Shown here: in pieces, positions 52,769 through 61,546 of the stretch
How positions within the stretch are numbered: position 1 is the first letter of the stretch
Layout: each line of letters starts with the position of its first letter
Assembly: GCF_900109515.1 (NCBI RefSeq)
Contig: NZ_FOBD01000001.1
Location: forward strand, 62,001-126,000
DNA length: 64,000 bases
Source: Paenibacillus sp. OK003
GTDB taxonomy: Bacteria; Bacillota; Bacilli; Paenibacillales; Paenibacillaceae
Direction: 5' to 3'
Notes under the pieces: generated by a model
The model's database searches: none
Told to the model about the DNA's origin: nothing
Seen by the model: the letters and a program-made list of their open reading frames with translations, nothing else
Made by a program: the position numbers and the translations under genes

Positions 52769-53314
52769 ATGGCTAATGAAGCGATTTCTACCAATAATAC
52801 ATGGCCTAACTATTCGGCAGCGAATAAAGCCACAACAAGCGCTGCAACAAAAGAGCTGGGCAAGGATCAGTTTCTTAAAATATTGATCACTCAGCTACAA
52901 AATCAGGATCCGATGCAGCCAATGGAAGATAAGGAATTTATCGCTCAGATGGCTCAGTTCAGTTCGGTAGAACAACTGGTGAATATCTCGTCTCAGCTCA
53001 AGACTTTGAATCAGTCTCTTGGGACAGTGTCTGGCATGATTGGCCGCGAGATCAGCTGGCTTTCTTCTAATAAAGAGGATAACGGAACACTCCGTCAAGG
53101 TATTGTGGATTCTATTATCGTACGAGATGGTGTTCAGTACGCAAAAGTGGGCAAAGACGAAATTAAGCTGGATGAAATTATTCAGGTAACCAATCCAACA
53201 CAGGCTGAGGAAAATGAAAATCCGGTTCAGAACGCTGCAGATTCAGCTGCAACGAACGAAAGTAAGGAACCAGAAGCATCAGCGCAGCCTGAAGACAATG
53301 GAAACACGTTATGA
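52769..53314 (+). CDS. flgD: flagellar hook assembly protein FlgD
   Basis: Hook-capping scaffold needed to polymerise FlgE. The 181-residue product contains the FlgD signature ELGKDQFLKILITQLQNQDPMQPMEDKEFIAQMAQFSSVEQL and a shorter C-terminal region than proteobacterial FlgD, as is usual in Bacilli. The C-terminal 35 residues are acidic and low-complexity. The stop overlaps the next gene by ATGA. Confidence 0.95.
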   Translation: MANEAISTNNTWPNYSAANKATTSAATKELGKDQFLKILITQLQNQDPMQPMEDKEFIAQMAQFSSVEQLVNISSQLKTLNQSLGTVSGMIGREISWLSSNKEDNGTLRQGIVDSIIVRDGVQYAKVGKDEIKLDEIIQVTNPTQAEENENPVQNAADSAATNESKEPEASAQPEDNGNTL

Positions 53315-53694
53315 GTGACCGCATAACCGTAGGCCAACTGTACACAGGTCCAATTACACCCAATTTGCATAATCGCTCCAAAGTGGGAGAAGCGTCCAAT
53401 GGACCTGAACGCCCTTTTGCACAGGTATTGGAAGACAATCTCCTGAAATTGAGTAATCATGCTGCCAAAAGGTTGGAACAGCGCGGTATTGAACTCAAGA
53501 CTGAGCAGATGCAGCAGATTGGAACTGCTCTGGATAAGGCTGCTGCCAAAGGAGCCAAGGAATCCTTGATTTTGATGAATGATATGGCTTTTATCGTTAA
53601 TGTCAAAAATCGCACTGTCGTTACAGCCATGGATAGTGAAAGCATGAAGGATAATGTATTCACCCAGATTGACAGTGCTGTAATCATTTCTTGA
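53311..53694 (+). CDS. flagellar operon protein, TIGR02530/YlzI family
   Basis: Small flagellar operon protein of 127 residues, located as expected between flgD and flgE. It shows the family core HAAKRLEQRGIELKTEQMQQI and ESLILMNDMAFIVNVKNRTVVTAMD. Its role is not established, though it is consistently part of Firmicute flagellar operons. The ATG overlaps the flgD stop, so translation is coupled. Confidence 0.88.
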   Translation: MSDRITVGQLYTGPITPNLHNRSKVGEASNGPERPFAQVLEDNLLKLSNHAAKRLEQRGIELKTEQMQQIGTALDKAAAKGAKESLILMNDMAFIVNVKNRTVVTAMDSESMKDNVFTQIDSAVIIS

Positions 53695-53776
53695 CCGGCT
53701 GGCCCTTCTCGGGAGCCGGAACGCCGCTGACCGACTGACGCGGTAACCAAATTTAGGCTGGGAGGATTTTTAAAAA

Positions 53777-54592
53777 ATGTTGAAATCAATGTACTCAGGC
53801 GTTTCCGGGATGCGGGGTTTTCAAACGAAACTTGATGTTATCGGTAATAATATTGCGAACGTCAATACGGTTGGTTTTAAAGGTAGCCGTGTCATGTTCA
53901 AAGATATTATGAGCCAAACAACGGCGGGGGTAACAGCGCCTGGAGATGATAACGGTGGTGTAAATGCAAAGCAGATTGGTTTGGGTGTATCGGTAGGATC
54001 AATTGATACGCTGCATCTTGCAGGCAGCCCAATGACAACTAATAATCCAACCGACCTGCGTCTCAATGGTGATGGTTTCTTCCTGGTGACCCTTGGCGGG
54101 GAACAAGAAGTTCCTTTTTTAACCCGTGCAGGAGATTTCCATGTGGATGCTAACCGTAACCTCGTGACATCCGATGGTCTGTTCGTTGTGGATAGTGGTG
54201 GAGAACCTATCACTTTGGATGAAGCAGTAGTTTCTTTCACTATTGGTCAAGACGGAATTATCAACCAGACGATGGATGATGGAACAACTGAAGCTGGAGC
54301 ACAACTGGGCATAGGGAAAGTAACCAATCCAGAAGGTCTGGAAAAAATCGGTGGTAACTTGTATCGTATTACTGCAAATGCCAATGCTGACGGGGAATTT
54401 GAAATTGTCACTGCCAATAGTACTGAATTTGGTACAGGCTCCGTTATTGCAGGGCAACTTGAAATGTCCAACGTAGATCTAACAGGTGAATTTACAGAGA
54501 TGATCGTGGCTCAGCGTGGATTCCAGGCGAACTCACGGATTATTACAACGTCCGATGAAGTGCTTCAGGAAGTTGTTAACCTGAAACGTTAA
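53777..54592 (+). CDS. flgE: flagellar hook protein FlgE
   Basis: Hook subunit of the FlgE/F/G family, 271 residues. It starts MLKSMYSGVSGMRGFQTKLD with VIGNNIANVNTVGFKGSR and ends with the SNVDLTGEFTEMIVAQRGFQANSRIITTSDEVLQEVVNLKR axial motif. The compact size, with a single variable domain, resembles B. subtilis FlgE. GGGAGG lies before the ATG. The assignment is by position after flgD. Confidence 0.93.
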   Translation: MLKSMYSGVSGMRGFQTKLDVIGNNIANVNTVGFKGSRVMFKDIMSQTTAGVTAPGDDNGGVNAKQIGLGVSVGSIDTLHLAGSPMTTNNPTDLRLNGDGFFLVTLGGEQEVPFLTRAGDFHVDANRNLVTSDGLFVVDSGGEPITLDEAVVSFTIGQDGIINQTMDDGTTEAGAQLGIGKVTNPEGLEKIGGNLYRITANANADGEFEIVTANSTEFGTGSVIAGQLEMSNVDLTGEFTEMIVAQRGFQANSRIITTSDEVLQEVVNLKR

Positions 54593-54658
54593 TAACTGAT
54601 TAGTAATTTTTAATGCGTGGGGGAGCTTGCTCCTCCACGCTGATTGAGGGGGCTTAGC

Positions 54659-54880
54659 ATGATTTCGGTTACGCGGTTAAATGGTTCTCCCATGTGGTTA
54701 AATGCGCTGATGGTTGAAATTGTGGAAGAGACACCAGACACGTATATTACTCTGGTAACCGGAAAGAGACTTATTGTGCTTGAGAAGGCCGATGAGGTTA
54801 TTTCCAAAATTAAAGATTACAACCGTGAAATCGGGGTTCAGGCAGCCACGATTAAAGTGCAGCAAACGGAGGAGTCCTGA
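54659..54880 (+). CDS. swrD: FlbD/SwrD family flagellar protein
   Basis: A 73-residue protein of the FlbD (SwrD) family: MISVTRLNGSPMWLNALMVE, then TPDTYITLVTGKRLIVLEKADEV. In B. subtilis SwrD raises flagellar torque and supports swarming. GAGGGGG lies before the ATG at 54659; an upstream in-frame start at 54644 lies within that site. The stop overlaps the fliL ATG by one base. Confidence 0.9.
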   Translation: MISVTRLNGSPMWLNALMVEIVEETPDTYITLVTGKRLIVLEKADEVISKIKDYNREIGVQAATIKVQQTEES

Positions 54881-55338
54881 TGAAAAAGATGTTGCCATGG
54901 CTTGCAACAAGCTTGCTAGCTATAACACTCATTGTGGTGGTTGTGTTTGTATTTATGACAGGACAGAACGGGAATAAGGTTGATACACATACGGCAGCCG
55001 CTGCAGAGAAGAAGATGACTGCGGATGAGATTGTTGAAGTTTCCTCAGAGCTTGGAGAAATTAAAACCAATTTGGCTGATATAGACCATGTTGTAGTTGT
55101 AAGTTTTTCTTTCAAATTGTCCGACAAAAAGGCTAAAGAAGATTTTGAGAAAATCAAGGAAATTACGGTGAAGCCTATTATCATCCAGACTTTTGCGGAT
55201 ACCAAGTCGGATGAACTGGCTACAGCGAAAGGTCGCATTCAATTTAATAAAAAATTGACTGAGCTTATTAATGAAGCTTTACCGGAAGGTAAGCTGACTA
55301 GCACTAGTTTTTCTTCTTTTTTGACAGCACCAATATAA
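54880..55338 (+). CDS. fliL: flagellar basal body-associated protein FliL
   Basis: Single-pass membrane protein (152 residues, transmembrane segment at about 7-25) that surrounds or stabilises the stator. The extracytoplasmic domain has the FliL pattern with VVVVSFSFKLSDKKAKEDFE and a C-terminal LTELINEALPEGKLTSTSF. GGAGGAG upstream lies inside swrD. Confidence 0.93.
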   Translation: MKKMLPWLATSLLAITLIVVVVFVFMTGQNGNKVDTHTAAAAEKKMTADEIVEVSSELGEIKTNLADIDHVVVVSFSFKLSDKKAKEDFEKIKEITVKPIIIQTFADTKSDELATAKGRIQFNKKLTELINEALPEGKLTSTSFSSFLTAPI

Positions 55339-55377
55339 TGAACAGGACACGCTGTAAATCTGTAAGGGGGTGAGAAC

Positions 55378-56376
55378 ATGGTGGATGTATTATCACAAAA
55401 TGAGATTGACGCCCTATTAGCTGCCCTTTCCTCTGGTGAGATGGATGCCGAGGAATTGAAAAAGGAAGAAACTCAAAAGAAAATTAGATCGTACGATTTT
55501 AAGCGGGCGGTTCGTTTTTCCAAAGATCATATTCGAAGCTTGACCCGTATTCACGAAAACTTTGCACGCTTTCTCACCACTTATTTTTCAGCCCAACTGC
55601 GGACGTTCGTTCAGATCAATGTCGTTCAGGTTGAACAGTTGCCTTATGACGAGTTTATCCGTTCTATTCCGAAGATGACGATATTGAACATATTTGAGGC
55701 GGAGCCATTACAGGGACGGATGGTGATGGAGGTTCATCCCAACGTGGGTTATGCAATGCTGGATCGTCTGCTTGGCGGAACAGGAAATGCACCGACAAAG
55801 ATTGCATCGATGACGGAAATTGAGACGACGATAATGGAGCGGATTTTCAGCCGTGCGTTTGAGAGTTTGCAGGAAGCCTGGAAGACGGTGTTGGATATTT
55901 CTCCAAGGATGGAAGCGCTGGAAACCAATCCGCAATTTATGCAGATTGTATCCCCCAATGAGACCATTGCTTTGATTTCACTGAGTACCAAAATCGGTGA
56001 CACCACAGGCATGATCAATTTGTGTATCCCGCATGTCGTTCTTGAACCTATTATGTCCCGGTTGTCGACTCATCAGTGGTTTGTTTCGGAGAAAAAGACG
56101 AGAGCTCCGGAAGAATATGATGCTCTCAAAGAGCGTGTGAATAAAGCCAAATTGCCCGTCGTTGCGGAGTTGGGAGAATCCAGGATTTCGATTGCTGAAT
56201 TTTTGGGTCTGTCGGTTGGCGATGTCATTACGTTGAACAAACCCGTTGATGAGGGACTGTCCATTAAAGTTGGAGATAGGCTGAAGTATATGGGTAGCCC
56301 GGGAACCATCAAGGATCGTGTGGCTGTGCAAATAGACAAGATTGTCACCGAAGGAGTTGAAGAATTTGACGAGTAA
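55378..56376 (+). CDS. fliM: flagellar motor switch protein FliM
   Basis: C-ring protein that binds CheY-P. The 332-residue product has the N-terminal CheY-binding peptide LSQNEIDALLAAL, a CheC-like middle domain (YDFKRAVRFSKDHIRSL, GGTGNAP) and a C-terminal SpoA/FliN domain. The ATG follows AAGGGGGTGAG. It overlaps fliY by 11 bases. Confidence 0.96.
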   Translation: MVDVLSQNEIDALLAALSSGEMDAEELKKEETQKKIRSYDFKRAVRFSKDHIRSLTRIHENFARFLTTYFSAQLRTFVQINVVQVEQLPYDEFIRSIPKMTILNIFEAEPLQGRMVMEVHPNVGYAMLDRLLGGTGNAPTKIASMTEIETTIMERIFSRAFESLQEAWKTVLDISPRMEALETNPQFMQIVSPNETIALISLSTKIGDTTGMINLCIPHVVLEPIMSRLSTHQWFVSEKKTRAPEEYDALKERVNKAKLPVVAELGESRISIAEFLGLSVGDVITLNKPVDEGLSIKVGDRLKYMGSPGTIKDRVAVQIDKIVTEGVEEFDE

Positions 56377-57628
56377 GGATTATTTATCCCAAGAAGAAAT
56401 CGATGCTTTGCTCAGACAATCGGAATCGATGAACAGTTCGGAACCGGCTGAGAAAACAGTTGATGATTTTTTGACCGAGCTGGAACAGGATGCCTTGGGG
56501 GAGATTGGTAACATTACATTTGGTAGTGCGGCGACAGCTTTGTCCACGCTATTGGGCCTAAAAGTAGATATTACAACACCTAAGGTGTCCATCATCAGCC
56601 GAACACAGTTTGATGAAGCCTTTCCTAAGCCTCACGTTGCAGTCCATGTGAATTATGTCGATGGATTTGAAGGAATCAACTCACTAGTCATCAAAAAACG
56701 GGATGCTCAAGTCATAGCCGATCTGATGCTTGGCGGTGAAGGAAATCCGGTGGATGAAGAACTGAATGAAATCCATATCAGTGCAGTACAGGAAGCGATG
56801 AATCAGATGATGGGTTCTTCTGCTACATCCATGTCCACAATCTTTAACCGTTTCGTGAATATTTCTCCTCCGGGAATTGATATTCTCAATATGGAAAGTG
56901 GCGAGGGAGTCAGCAATCTTCCAGATGATGAGACGTTGATTCAAGTATCATTCCGTCTGTTGATTGGGGATCTGATTGATTCCAATCTCATGCAGCTGCT
57001 TCCCGTGCATTTTGCGAAAGAAATGGTAGAGATGTTGATAGGCGGAGCCCAAGAGTCTACTGCTAGTGCGCCAGTTGCGTCTACACCAGAGCCAGCACCG
57101 GCAGCAGTACCGGTTGCCCCTGAGCAACCTCCGGTTCAGCAACAGATACCGCCACAGGCGCAGCAGCAGCCTGTTCAAGATTATAATGGCTATGGACAGG
57201 CTCCGATGGGAATGCCGCAAGGCATGCCGCCACAGCAGCCTTACGCCATGCCTCCGCAGCAACCATATGGTGTACCGCAGCATTACGGCGGTGTGCCGAA
57301 TAGGAATGTAAACGTACAACCGGTTCAATTCGCCAATTTGCAAAATGGGGCGTTCGGCCAGGTAGACGAAAACAATTTGAATTTATTGATGGACATTCCC
57401 CTTAAAGTCACCGTAGAATTAGGAAGGACCCAGAAGCAAATTAAGGATATTTTAGAACTGTCACAAGGTTCAATTGTCGAGCTGGACAAACTGGCCGGTG
57501 AACCTGTCGATATTTTGGTGAATAACAAGTTGATTGCCAAAGGTGAGGTTGTCGTAATCGACGAAAACTTTGGTGTGCGTGTTATAGATATCGTAAGCCA
57601 ATGGGACCGAATTCAGAAATTACAATAA
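56366..57628 (+). CDS. fliY: FliY, CheY-P phosphatase and switch protein
   Basis: Gram-positive switch protein combining a CheC-type phosphatase with a FliN-like domain. The product of about 420 residues begins with the FliM-like peptide SKDYLSQEEIDALLRQSES. CheC motifs follow (ALGEIGNITFGSAATALS, then SAVQEAMNQMMGSSATSM). A Pro/Gln-rich linker of about 90 residues comes next (about 235-325), then a C-terminal FliN domain (LDIPLKVTVELGRTQ-like). TTG 56366 is preferred because AAGGAG at 56350-56355 is correctly spaced; it overlaps the fliM end. Confidence 0.92.
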   Translation: MTSKDYLSQEEIDALLRQSESMNSSEPAEKTVDDFLTELEQDALGEIGNITFGSAATALSTLLGLKVDITTPKVSIISRTQFDEAFPKPHVAVHVNYVDGFEGINSLVIKKRDAQVIADLMLGGEGNPVDEELNEIHISAVQEAMNQMMGSSATSMSTIFNRFVNISPPGIDILNMESGEGVSNLPDDETLIQVSFRLLIGDLIDSNLMQLLPVHFAKEMVEMLIGGAQESTASAPVASTPEPAPAAVPVAPEQPPVQQQIPPQAQQQPVQDYNGYGQAPMGMPQGMPPQQPYAMPPQQPYGVPQHYGGVPNRNVNVQPVQFANLQNGAFGQVDENNLNLLMDIPLKVTVELGRTQKQIKDILELSQGSIVELDKLAGEPVDILVNNKLIAKGEVVVIDENFGVRVIDIVSQWDRIQKLQ

Positions 57629-57656
57629 GCACAATTTAGGGAGGACTTGAATCAAG

Positions 57657-58022
57657 ATGGCAAACCGAATTTTAGTCGTGGACGACGCTGCATTTATGAG
57701 AATGATGATCCGGGACATTTTGTCCAAAAACGGATACGAGGTCGTTGGCGAAGCACAGGATGGATCACAAGCAATTGAGAAGTTTAAGGAGCTTCGTCCT
57801 GATCTGATCACAATGGATATCACTATGCCTGAGATGGATGGTATAGCAGCTTTGAAAGAAATCAAAAAAATTGATGCCAATGCAAAAGTAATTATGTGCT
57901 CTGCGATGGGTCAACAAGCGATGGTTATTGATGCAATCCAGGCCGGAGCTAAAGATTTCATCGTGAAGCCGTTCCAATCTGATCGGGTTATCGAAGCAAT
58001 CAGCAAAACGCTGGGCGTTTAA
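57657..58022 (+). CDS. cheY: chemotaxis response regulator CheY
   Basis: Single receiver domain of 121 residues. The acidic pocket is DD at 9-10, the phosphorylated Asp54 lies in ITMDITMPEM, switch Ser82 in MCSAMG and Lys104 in IVKPF. There is no output domain. It binds FliM and FliY of the same operon; in Bacilli CheY-P promotes counter-clockwise rotation. GGGAGG lies before the ATG. Confidence 0.95.
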   Translation: MANRILVVDDAAFMRMMIRDILSKNGYEVVGEAQDGSQAIEKFKELRPDLITMDITMPEMDGIAALKEIKKIDANAKVIMCSAMGQQAMVIDAIQAGAKDFIVKPFQSDRVIEAISKTLGV

Positions 58023-58027
58023 GAGAC

Positions 58028-58570
58028 ATGATGATGGCTCAGGATAAGATTCCAGATGATGTGGGCACGGGAGTCAATTATTATTTTCAGCTTGTATGGG
58101 TGATTGTTGTCCTGGCCGTCATTCTGGTTCTTATAGTCTATCTGATTCGTTTTCTAAACAAACGGAATCAGCGATGGTTCCGGAACGGCACAATTCGTAT
58201 TTTGGGTGGGGTCGGACTGGGACCAAACAAGTCGCTGCAAATTATAGAAATTGGCGGTAGCGTTTATCTACTCGGTGTGGGTGATGACATTCAGCTGGTG
58301 GATAAGGTTTCGGATCTTGAAGAGGCACAACGAATCATTGATTCATTTGAACGGGATGCTTCAGCACAACAGGGAAGCCTTTCGCCTCTTATTGCAAAGC
58401 TTGCAGCCCGCCTGCGCAAAGATGAACCGCCGCGAGAAATGGAACTCGAGGATACAACCTCTTTTCACGAACTGTTTGAATCTAAACTTCGGCAGATGCC
58501 TAACCGTAAAGAGAAGATGGAGAAGGTCCTGGAAGAAGACAATACTACAGATCGGTCGAGGGATTCATGA
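58028..58570 (+). CDS. fliO: flagellar biosynthesis protein FliO (FliZ)
   Basis: Small membrane protein that helps assemble the FliP export gate. The 180-residue product has one strong transmembrane segment (about 20-45, QLVWVIVVLAVILVLIVYLI) and a cytoplasmic domain with RILGGVGLGPNKSLQIIEIGGSVYLLGV, the FliO signature, then a charged tail. Three in-frame ATG codons (58028, 58031, 58034) are possible starts. The stop overlaps fliP by ATGA. Confidence 0.9.
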   Translation: MMMAQDKIPDDVGTGVNYYFQLVWVIVVLAVILVLIVYLIRFLNKRNQRWFRNGTIRILGGVGLGPNKSLQIIEIGGSVYLLGVGDDIQLVDKVSDLEEAQRIIDSFERDASAQQGSLSPLIAKLAARLRKDEPPREMELEDTTSFHELFESKLRQMPNRKEKMEKVLEEDNTTDRSRDS

Positions 58571-59322
58571 AGAAAAAGATTTGGTTAGCGTGTTTTTTCA
58601 TAGGACTCATCAGTCTGGCCTCCGTCACTGCTGCCTTTGCCGAACCGATTCCGAATATTGATATTCAAATTGGAAACGGGGATGGGAGCACACCAAGCAC
58701 GAGTTCACTATCCATTATCCTGTTGATCACGGTACTTAGTATCGCACCAGCTTTGCTGGTACTGATGACCAGTTTTACACGGATTGTTATCGTTCTTGGT
58801 TTTGTGCGGACATCCTTGGGTACGCAGCAAATGCCACCCAATCAGGTGCTGGTCGGTTTAGCACTTTTTCTGACACTTTTCATCATGTCACCGACGTTGT
58901 CGTCCATCAATCAGGTAGCGCTTCAGCCCTATCTCAAGGGAGACATCACACAAACCGAAGCGTTGGAAAAGGCTGCGGATCCCATCAAGAAGTTTATGTT
59001 CTCCCACACTAGGGAGAAAGACCTATTGCTGTTTATGAAGTACAATCAAACCGAAAAGCCCAGCACATACCAGGATATTCCGATTACTGTGATGGTACCG
59101 GCATACGCAATCAGTGAGTTGAAGACAGCATTCCAGATGGGATTCATGATCTTTATTCCCTTCTTGGTTATAGACATTGTAGTTGCGAGTACGCTCATGG
59201 CTATGGGGATGATGATGCTTCCACCTGTTATGATCTCATTACCTTTTAAAATACTGTTATTTGTACTTGTCGATGGCTGGTATCTGATCGTGAAGTCACT
59301 TTTGCTGAGTTTTAACACTTGA
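58567..59322 (+). CDS. fliP: flagellar export gate protein FliP
   Basis: Core export-gate protein, 251 residues. The N-terminal signal-like hydrophobic segment ends in FAEP, and four transmembrane helices follow. Family motifs are LLITVLSIAPALLVLMTSFTRI, RTSLGTQQMPPNQVLVGLALFLT, and MVPAYAISELKTAFQMGFMIFIPFLVIDIVV. Typical length. Confidence 0.96.
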   Translation: MKKKIWLACFFIGLISLASVTAAFAEPIPNIDIQIGNGDGSTPSTSSLSIILLITVLSIAPALLVLMTSFTRIVIVLGFVRTSLGTQQMPPNQVLVGLALFLTLFIMSPTLSSINQVALQPYLKGDITQTEALEKAADPIKKFMFSHTREKDLLLFMKYNQTEKPSTYQDIPITVMVPAYAISELKTAFQMGFMIFIPFLVIDIVVASTLMAMGMMMLPPVMISLPFKILLFVLVDGWYLIVKSLLLSFNT

Positions 59323-59347
59323 GCGGGCATATCAAAGGAGGACGGTC

Positions 59348-59617
59348 ATGACTTCGGAGTTTATTATCGGTCTGGCCGGGAAAGCGGTCTATACATCATT
59401 GCTGGCCAGCGCACCTATGCTTATTCTAGCTCTGGTTGTAGGACTCATTATCAGTGTGTTTCAGGCAACCACTCAAATTCAGGAGCAAACCCTGGCCTTT
59501 GTGCCTAAAATCATTGCTGTACTTCTGGCAGTACTTTTGTTTGGTCCTTGGATATTGAATATACTGGTCGATTTCACGTATAACATTCTCGATAATTTAT
59601 ACAGATACATAGGGTAG
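59348..59617 (+). CDS. fliQ: flagellar export gate protein FliQ
   Basis: An 89-residue protein with two transmembrane helices. Conserved features are ALVVGLIISVFQATTQIQEQTLAFVPKI and a C-terminal NLYRYIG tail. AAAGGAGGAC lies before the ATG. Confidence 0.95.
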   Translation: MTSEFIIGLAGKAVYTSLLASAPMLILALVVGLIISVFQATTQIQEQTLAFVPKIIAVLLAVLLFGPWILNILVDFTYNILDNLYRYIG

Positions 59618-59627
59618 GCTGTTGCAG

Positions 59628-60416
59628 ATGGAGACATTGTTGCAAAGTTTTCCTGTCGCTCTGCTTATGTTTTGTCGAATAGCATCATTTTTTGTAACTG
59701 CACCGGTCTTCTCGGCTCGAAATGTGCCGAATTCTCTTAAAATTGGTTTATCGGCATTTGTAACCTTTACAGTGTATATGGTATACGGCATAGACCAGGT
59801 TGTACCTACAGATCTGAGTTATATCCTGCTGGTTATCCGAGAGATACTGATTGGCTTGCTCTTAGGCTTTGTTGCTTATCTGTTAATGACGGCTGTACAG
59901 ACAGCAGGAACCTTTATCGATCTTCAGATCGGTTTTGGTATGGCCAACGTATATGATCCAATGACAGGAGCATCTGCTCCGCTTACAGGTAACTTCAAAT
60001 ACGCTTTTGCGGTATTGCTCTTTCTGACAATGAACGGACATCATTATCTGCTCGATGCCATTGTTTACAGTTATCGTTGGATTCCGTTGTCGAATGTATT
60101 CTTTCTACGATTGGCAGATGGAAGTATTGCTGAATTTTTGGTGCGTACATTAGGTCAATCATTTATGCTGGCTTTTCAGATGTCTGCGCCGATTGTAGTT
60201 GCTCTGTTTTTGACAGATGTAGGACTGGGATTCTTGGCCAAGACGGCTCCTCAATTTAATGTTTTTGCCGTCGGAATGCCGCTTAAGGTACTCGTTGGGC
60301 TTGCTATTTTGCTTTTGCTGGTTCCTAGTTTTGCCTTTGTGTTTAGTCAATTGTTCGAAGTAATGTTCACAGCCATGGAAAACTTGCTTGGGACTATTGG
60401 ACAAAGGCCAGGCTGA
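59628..60416 (+). CDS. fliR: flagellar export gate protein FliR
   Basis: Polytopic export-gate protein of about 262 residues with five to six transmembrane segments. Motifs include MFCRIASFFVTAPVFSARNVP, REILIGLLLGFVAYLL and AGTFIDLQIGFGMANVYDP. The ATG at 59628 is preferred over a TTG two codons earlier on spacing from AGGGTAGG, but either is possible. It follows fliQ by 10 bases and forms the gate with FliP and FliQ. Confidence 0.94.
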   Translation: METLLQSFPVALLMFCRIASFFVTAPVFSARNVPNSLKIGLSAFVTFTVYMVYGIDQVVPTDLSYILLVIREILIGLLLGFVAYLLMTAVQTAGTFIDLQIGFGMANVYDPMTGASAPLTGNFKYAFAVLLFLTMNGHHYLLDAIVYSYRWIPLSNVFFLRLADGSIAEFLVRTLGQSFMLAFQMSAPIVVALFLTDVGLGFLAKTAPQFNVFAVGMPLKVLVGLAILLLLVPSFAFVFSQLFEVMFTAMENLLGTIGQRPG

Positions 60417-60439
60417 GTGAAACGGAGGACAAGATTCGA

Positions 60440-61522
60440 ATGAAATATCAACTCGACCTCCAGATGTTCGCAGGGGAAAAAACAGAGAAGGCTACCCCGA
60501 AAAAGAGGCAGGATACGCGAAAAAAAGGACAGGTTGTCAAAAGTATGGAGCTGTCCGGCGCATCCATTCTCCTATTCACCTTTTTGATCATGATGATGTT
60601 CAGTAACTTTTACAAAGAACGTATGGTTCGACTGTTTACAGACATCTTCATTAATCGGCTGAGTATGGAGGTCACCGGGGAGAACGTCGTAGCCTTAATG
60701 ATGCGTTATGGCATCGAGGTGATGCTATTGCTTGCTCCTGTGTTGCTCGGTGCGGTACTTGTTGCATTAATCGTCAATTACATGCAGGTAGGTTTCCTGC
60801 TTGTAGGAGAGGGTTTAAAGCCGAAACTGGAAAAGTTGGATCCGATTAAAGGATTCAAAAACATTTTTTCTCTTCGTTCTTTGGTGGAGTTTGCTAAATC
60901 CATTATGAAAATGTCGATTATCGGCTTTCTGGTTTACAGTACCATCACAGGGTATCAGTCAGATATTGCTTCACTGTCTCATTTTTCATTGGATGCGATT
61001 CTGCATTTTGCTGCTTCAATCACCTTAAACTTGGGAATCAAGATTGCAGTAGCCCTGTTAGTACTTGCTGTACTCGACTATATGTACCAGAAGTATGATT
61101 ACGAGAAAAACATTCGGATGTCCAAGCAAGACATCAAGGACGAATACAAAAAAATGGAGGGTGACCCACTGATCAAGGGGAAAATCAGGGAGCGTCAGCG
61201 TCGTATGGCTGTTCAGCGTATGATGCAGGAAGTTCCCAAAGCGGACGTAATTATCACCAACCCGACTCACTTTGCCGTTGCGCTTAAGTATGAGGGATCG
61301 GAGATGGAAGCGCCCCAGATTATAGCCAAAGGTCAGGATTACGTCGCCTTGCGCATTAAGGAAATTGCCAAAGAGCACGGTGTCATTACAATGGAAAACA
61401 AGCCGCTGGCACGGGCATTGTTCCAGAGAGCCGAGATTGGTGACGCCATACCGGCTGATTTGTTTCAAGCGGTAGCCGAAGTGCTGGCTTATGTATATAA
61501 ATTAAAGGGCAGATCGAAATAA
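60440..61522 (+). CDS. flhB: flagellar export switch protein FlhB
   Basis: Membrane protein that switches export specificity after autocleavage. The 360-residue product has EKTEKATPKKRQDTRKKGQV at the N-terminus, four transmembrane helices and the NPTH cleavage site at residues 274-277. A cytoplasmic domain (AVALKYEGSEMEAPQIIAKG) follows and is mirrored by YlqH at 26999-27307. The ATG has GGAGGAC upstream. It works with FliK on hook completion. Confidence 0.96.
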   Translation: MKYQLDLQMFAGEKTEKATPKKRQDTRKKGQVVKSMELSGASILLFTFLIMMMFSNFYKERMVRLFTDIFINRLSMEVTGENVVALMMRYGIEVMLLLAPVLLGAVLVALIVNYMQVGFLLVGEGLKPKLEKLDPIKGFKNIFSLRSLVEFAKSIMKMSIIGFLVYSTITGYQSDIASLSHFSLDAILHFAASITLNLGIKIAVALLVLAVLDYMYQKYDYEKNIRMSKQDIKDEYKKMEGDPLIKGKIRERQRRMAVQRMMQEVPKADVIITNPTHFAVALKYEGSEMEAPQIIAKGQDYVALRIKEIAKEHGVITMENKPLARALFQRAEIGDAIPADLFQAVAEVLAYVYKLKGRSK

Positions 61523-61546
61523 AAGGGATCGGAGGCCGTACATCCA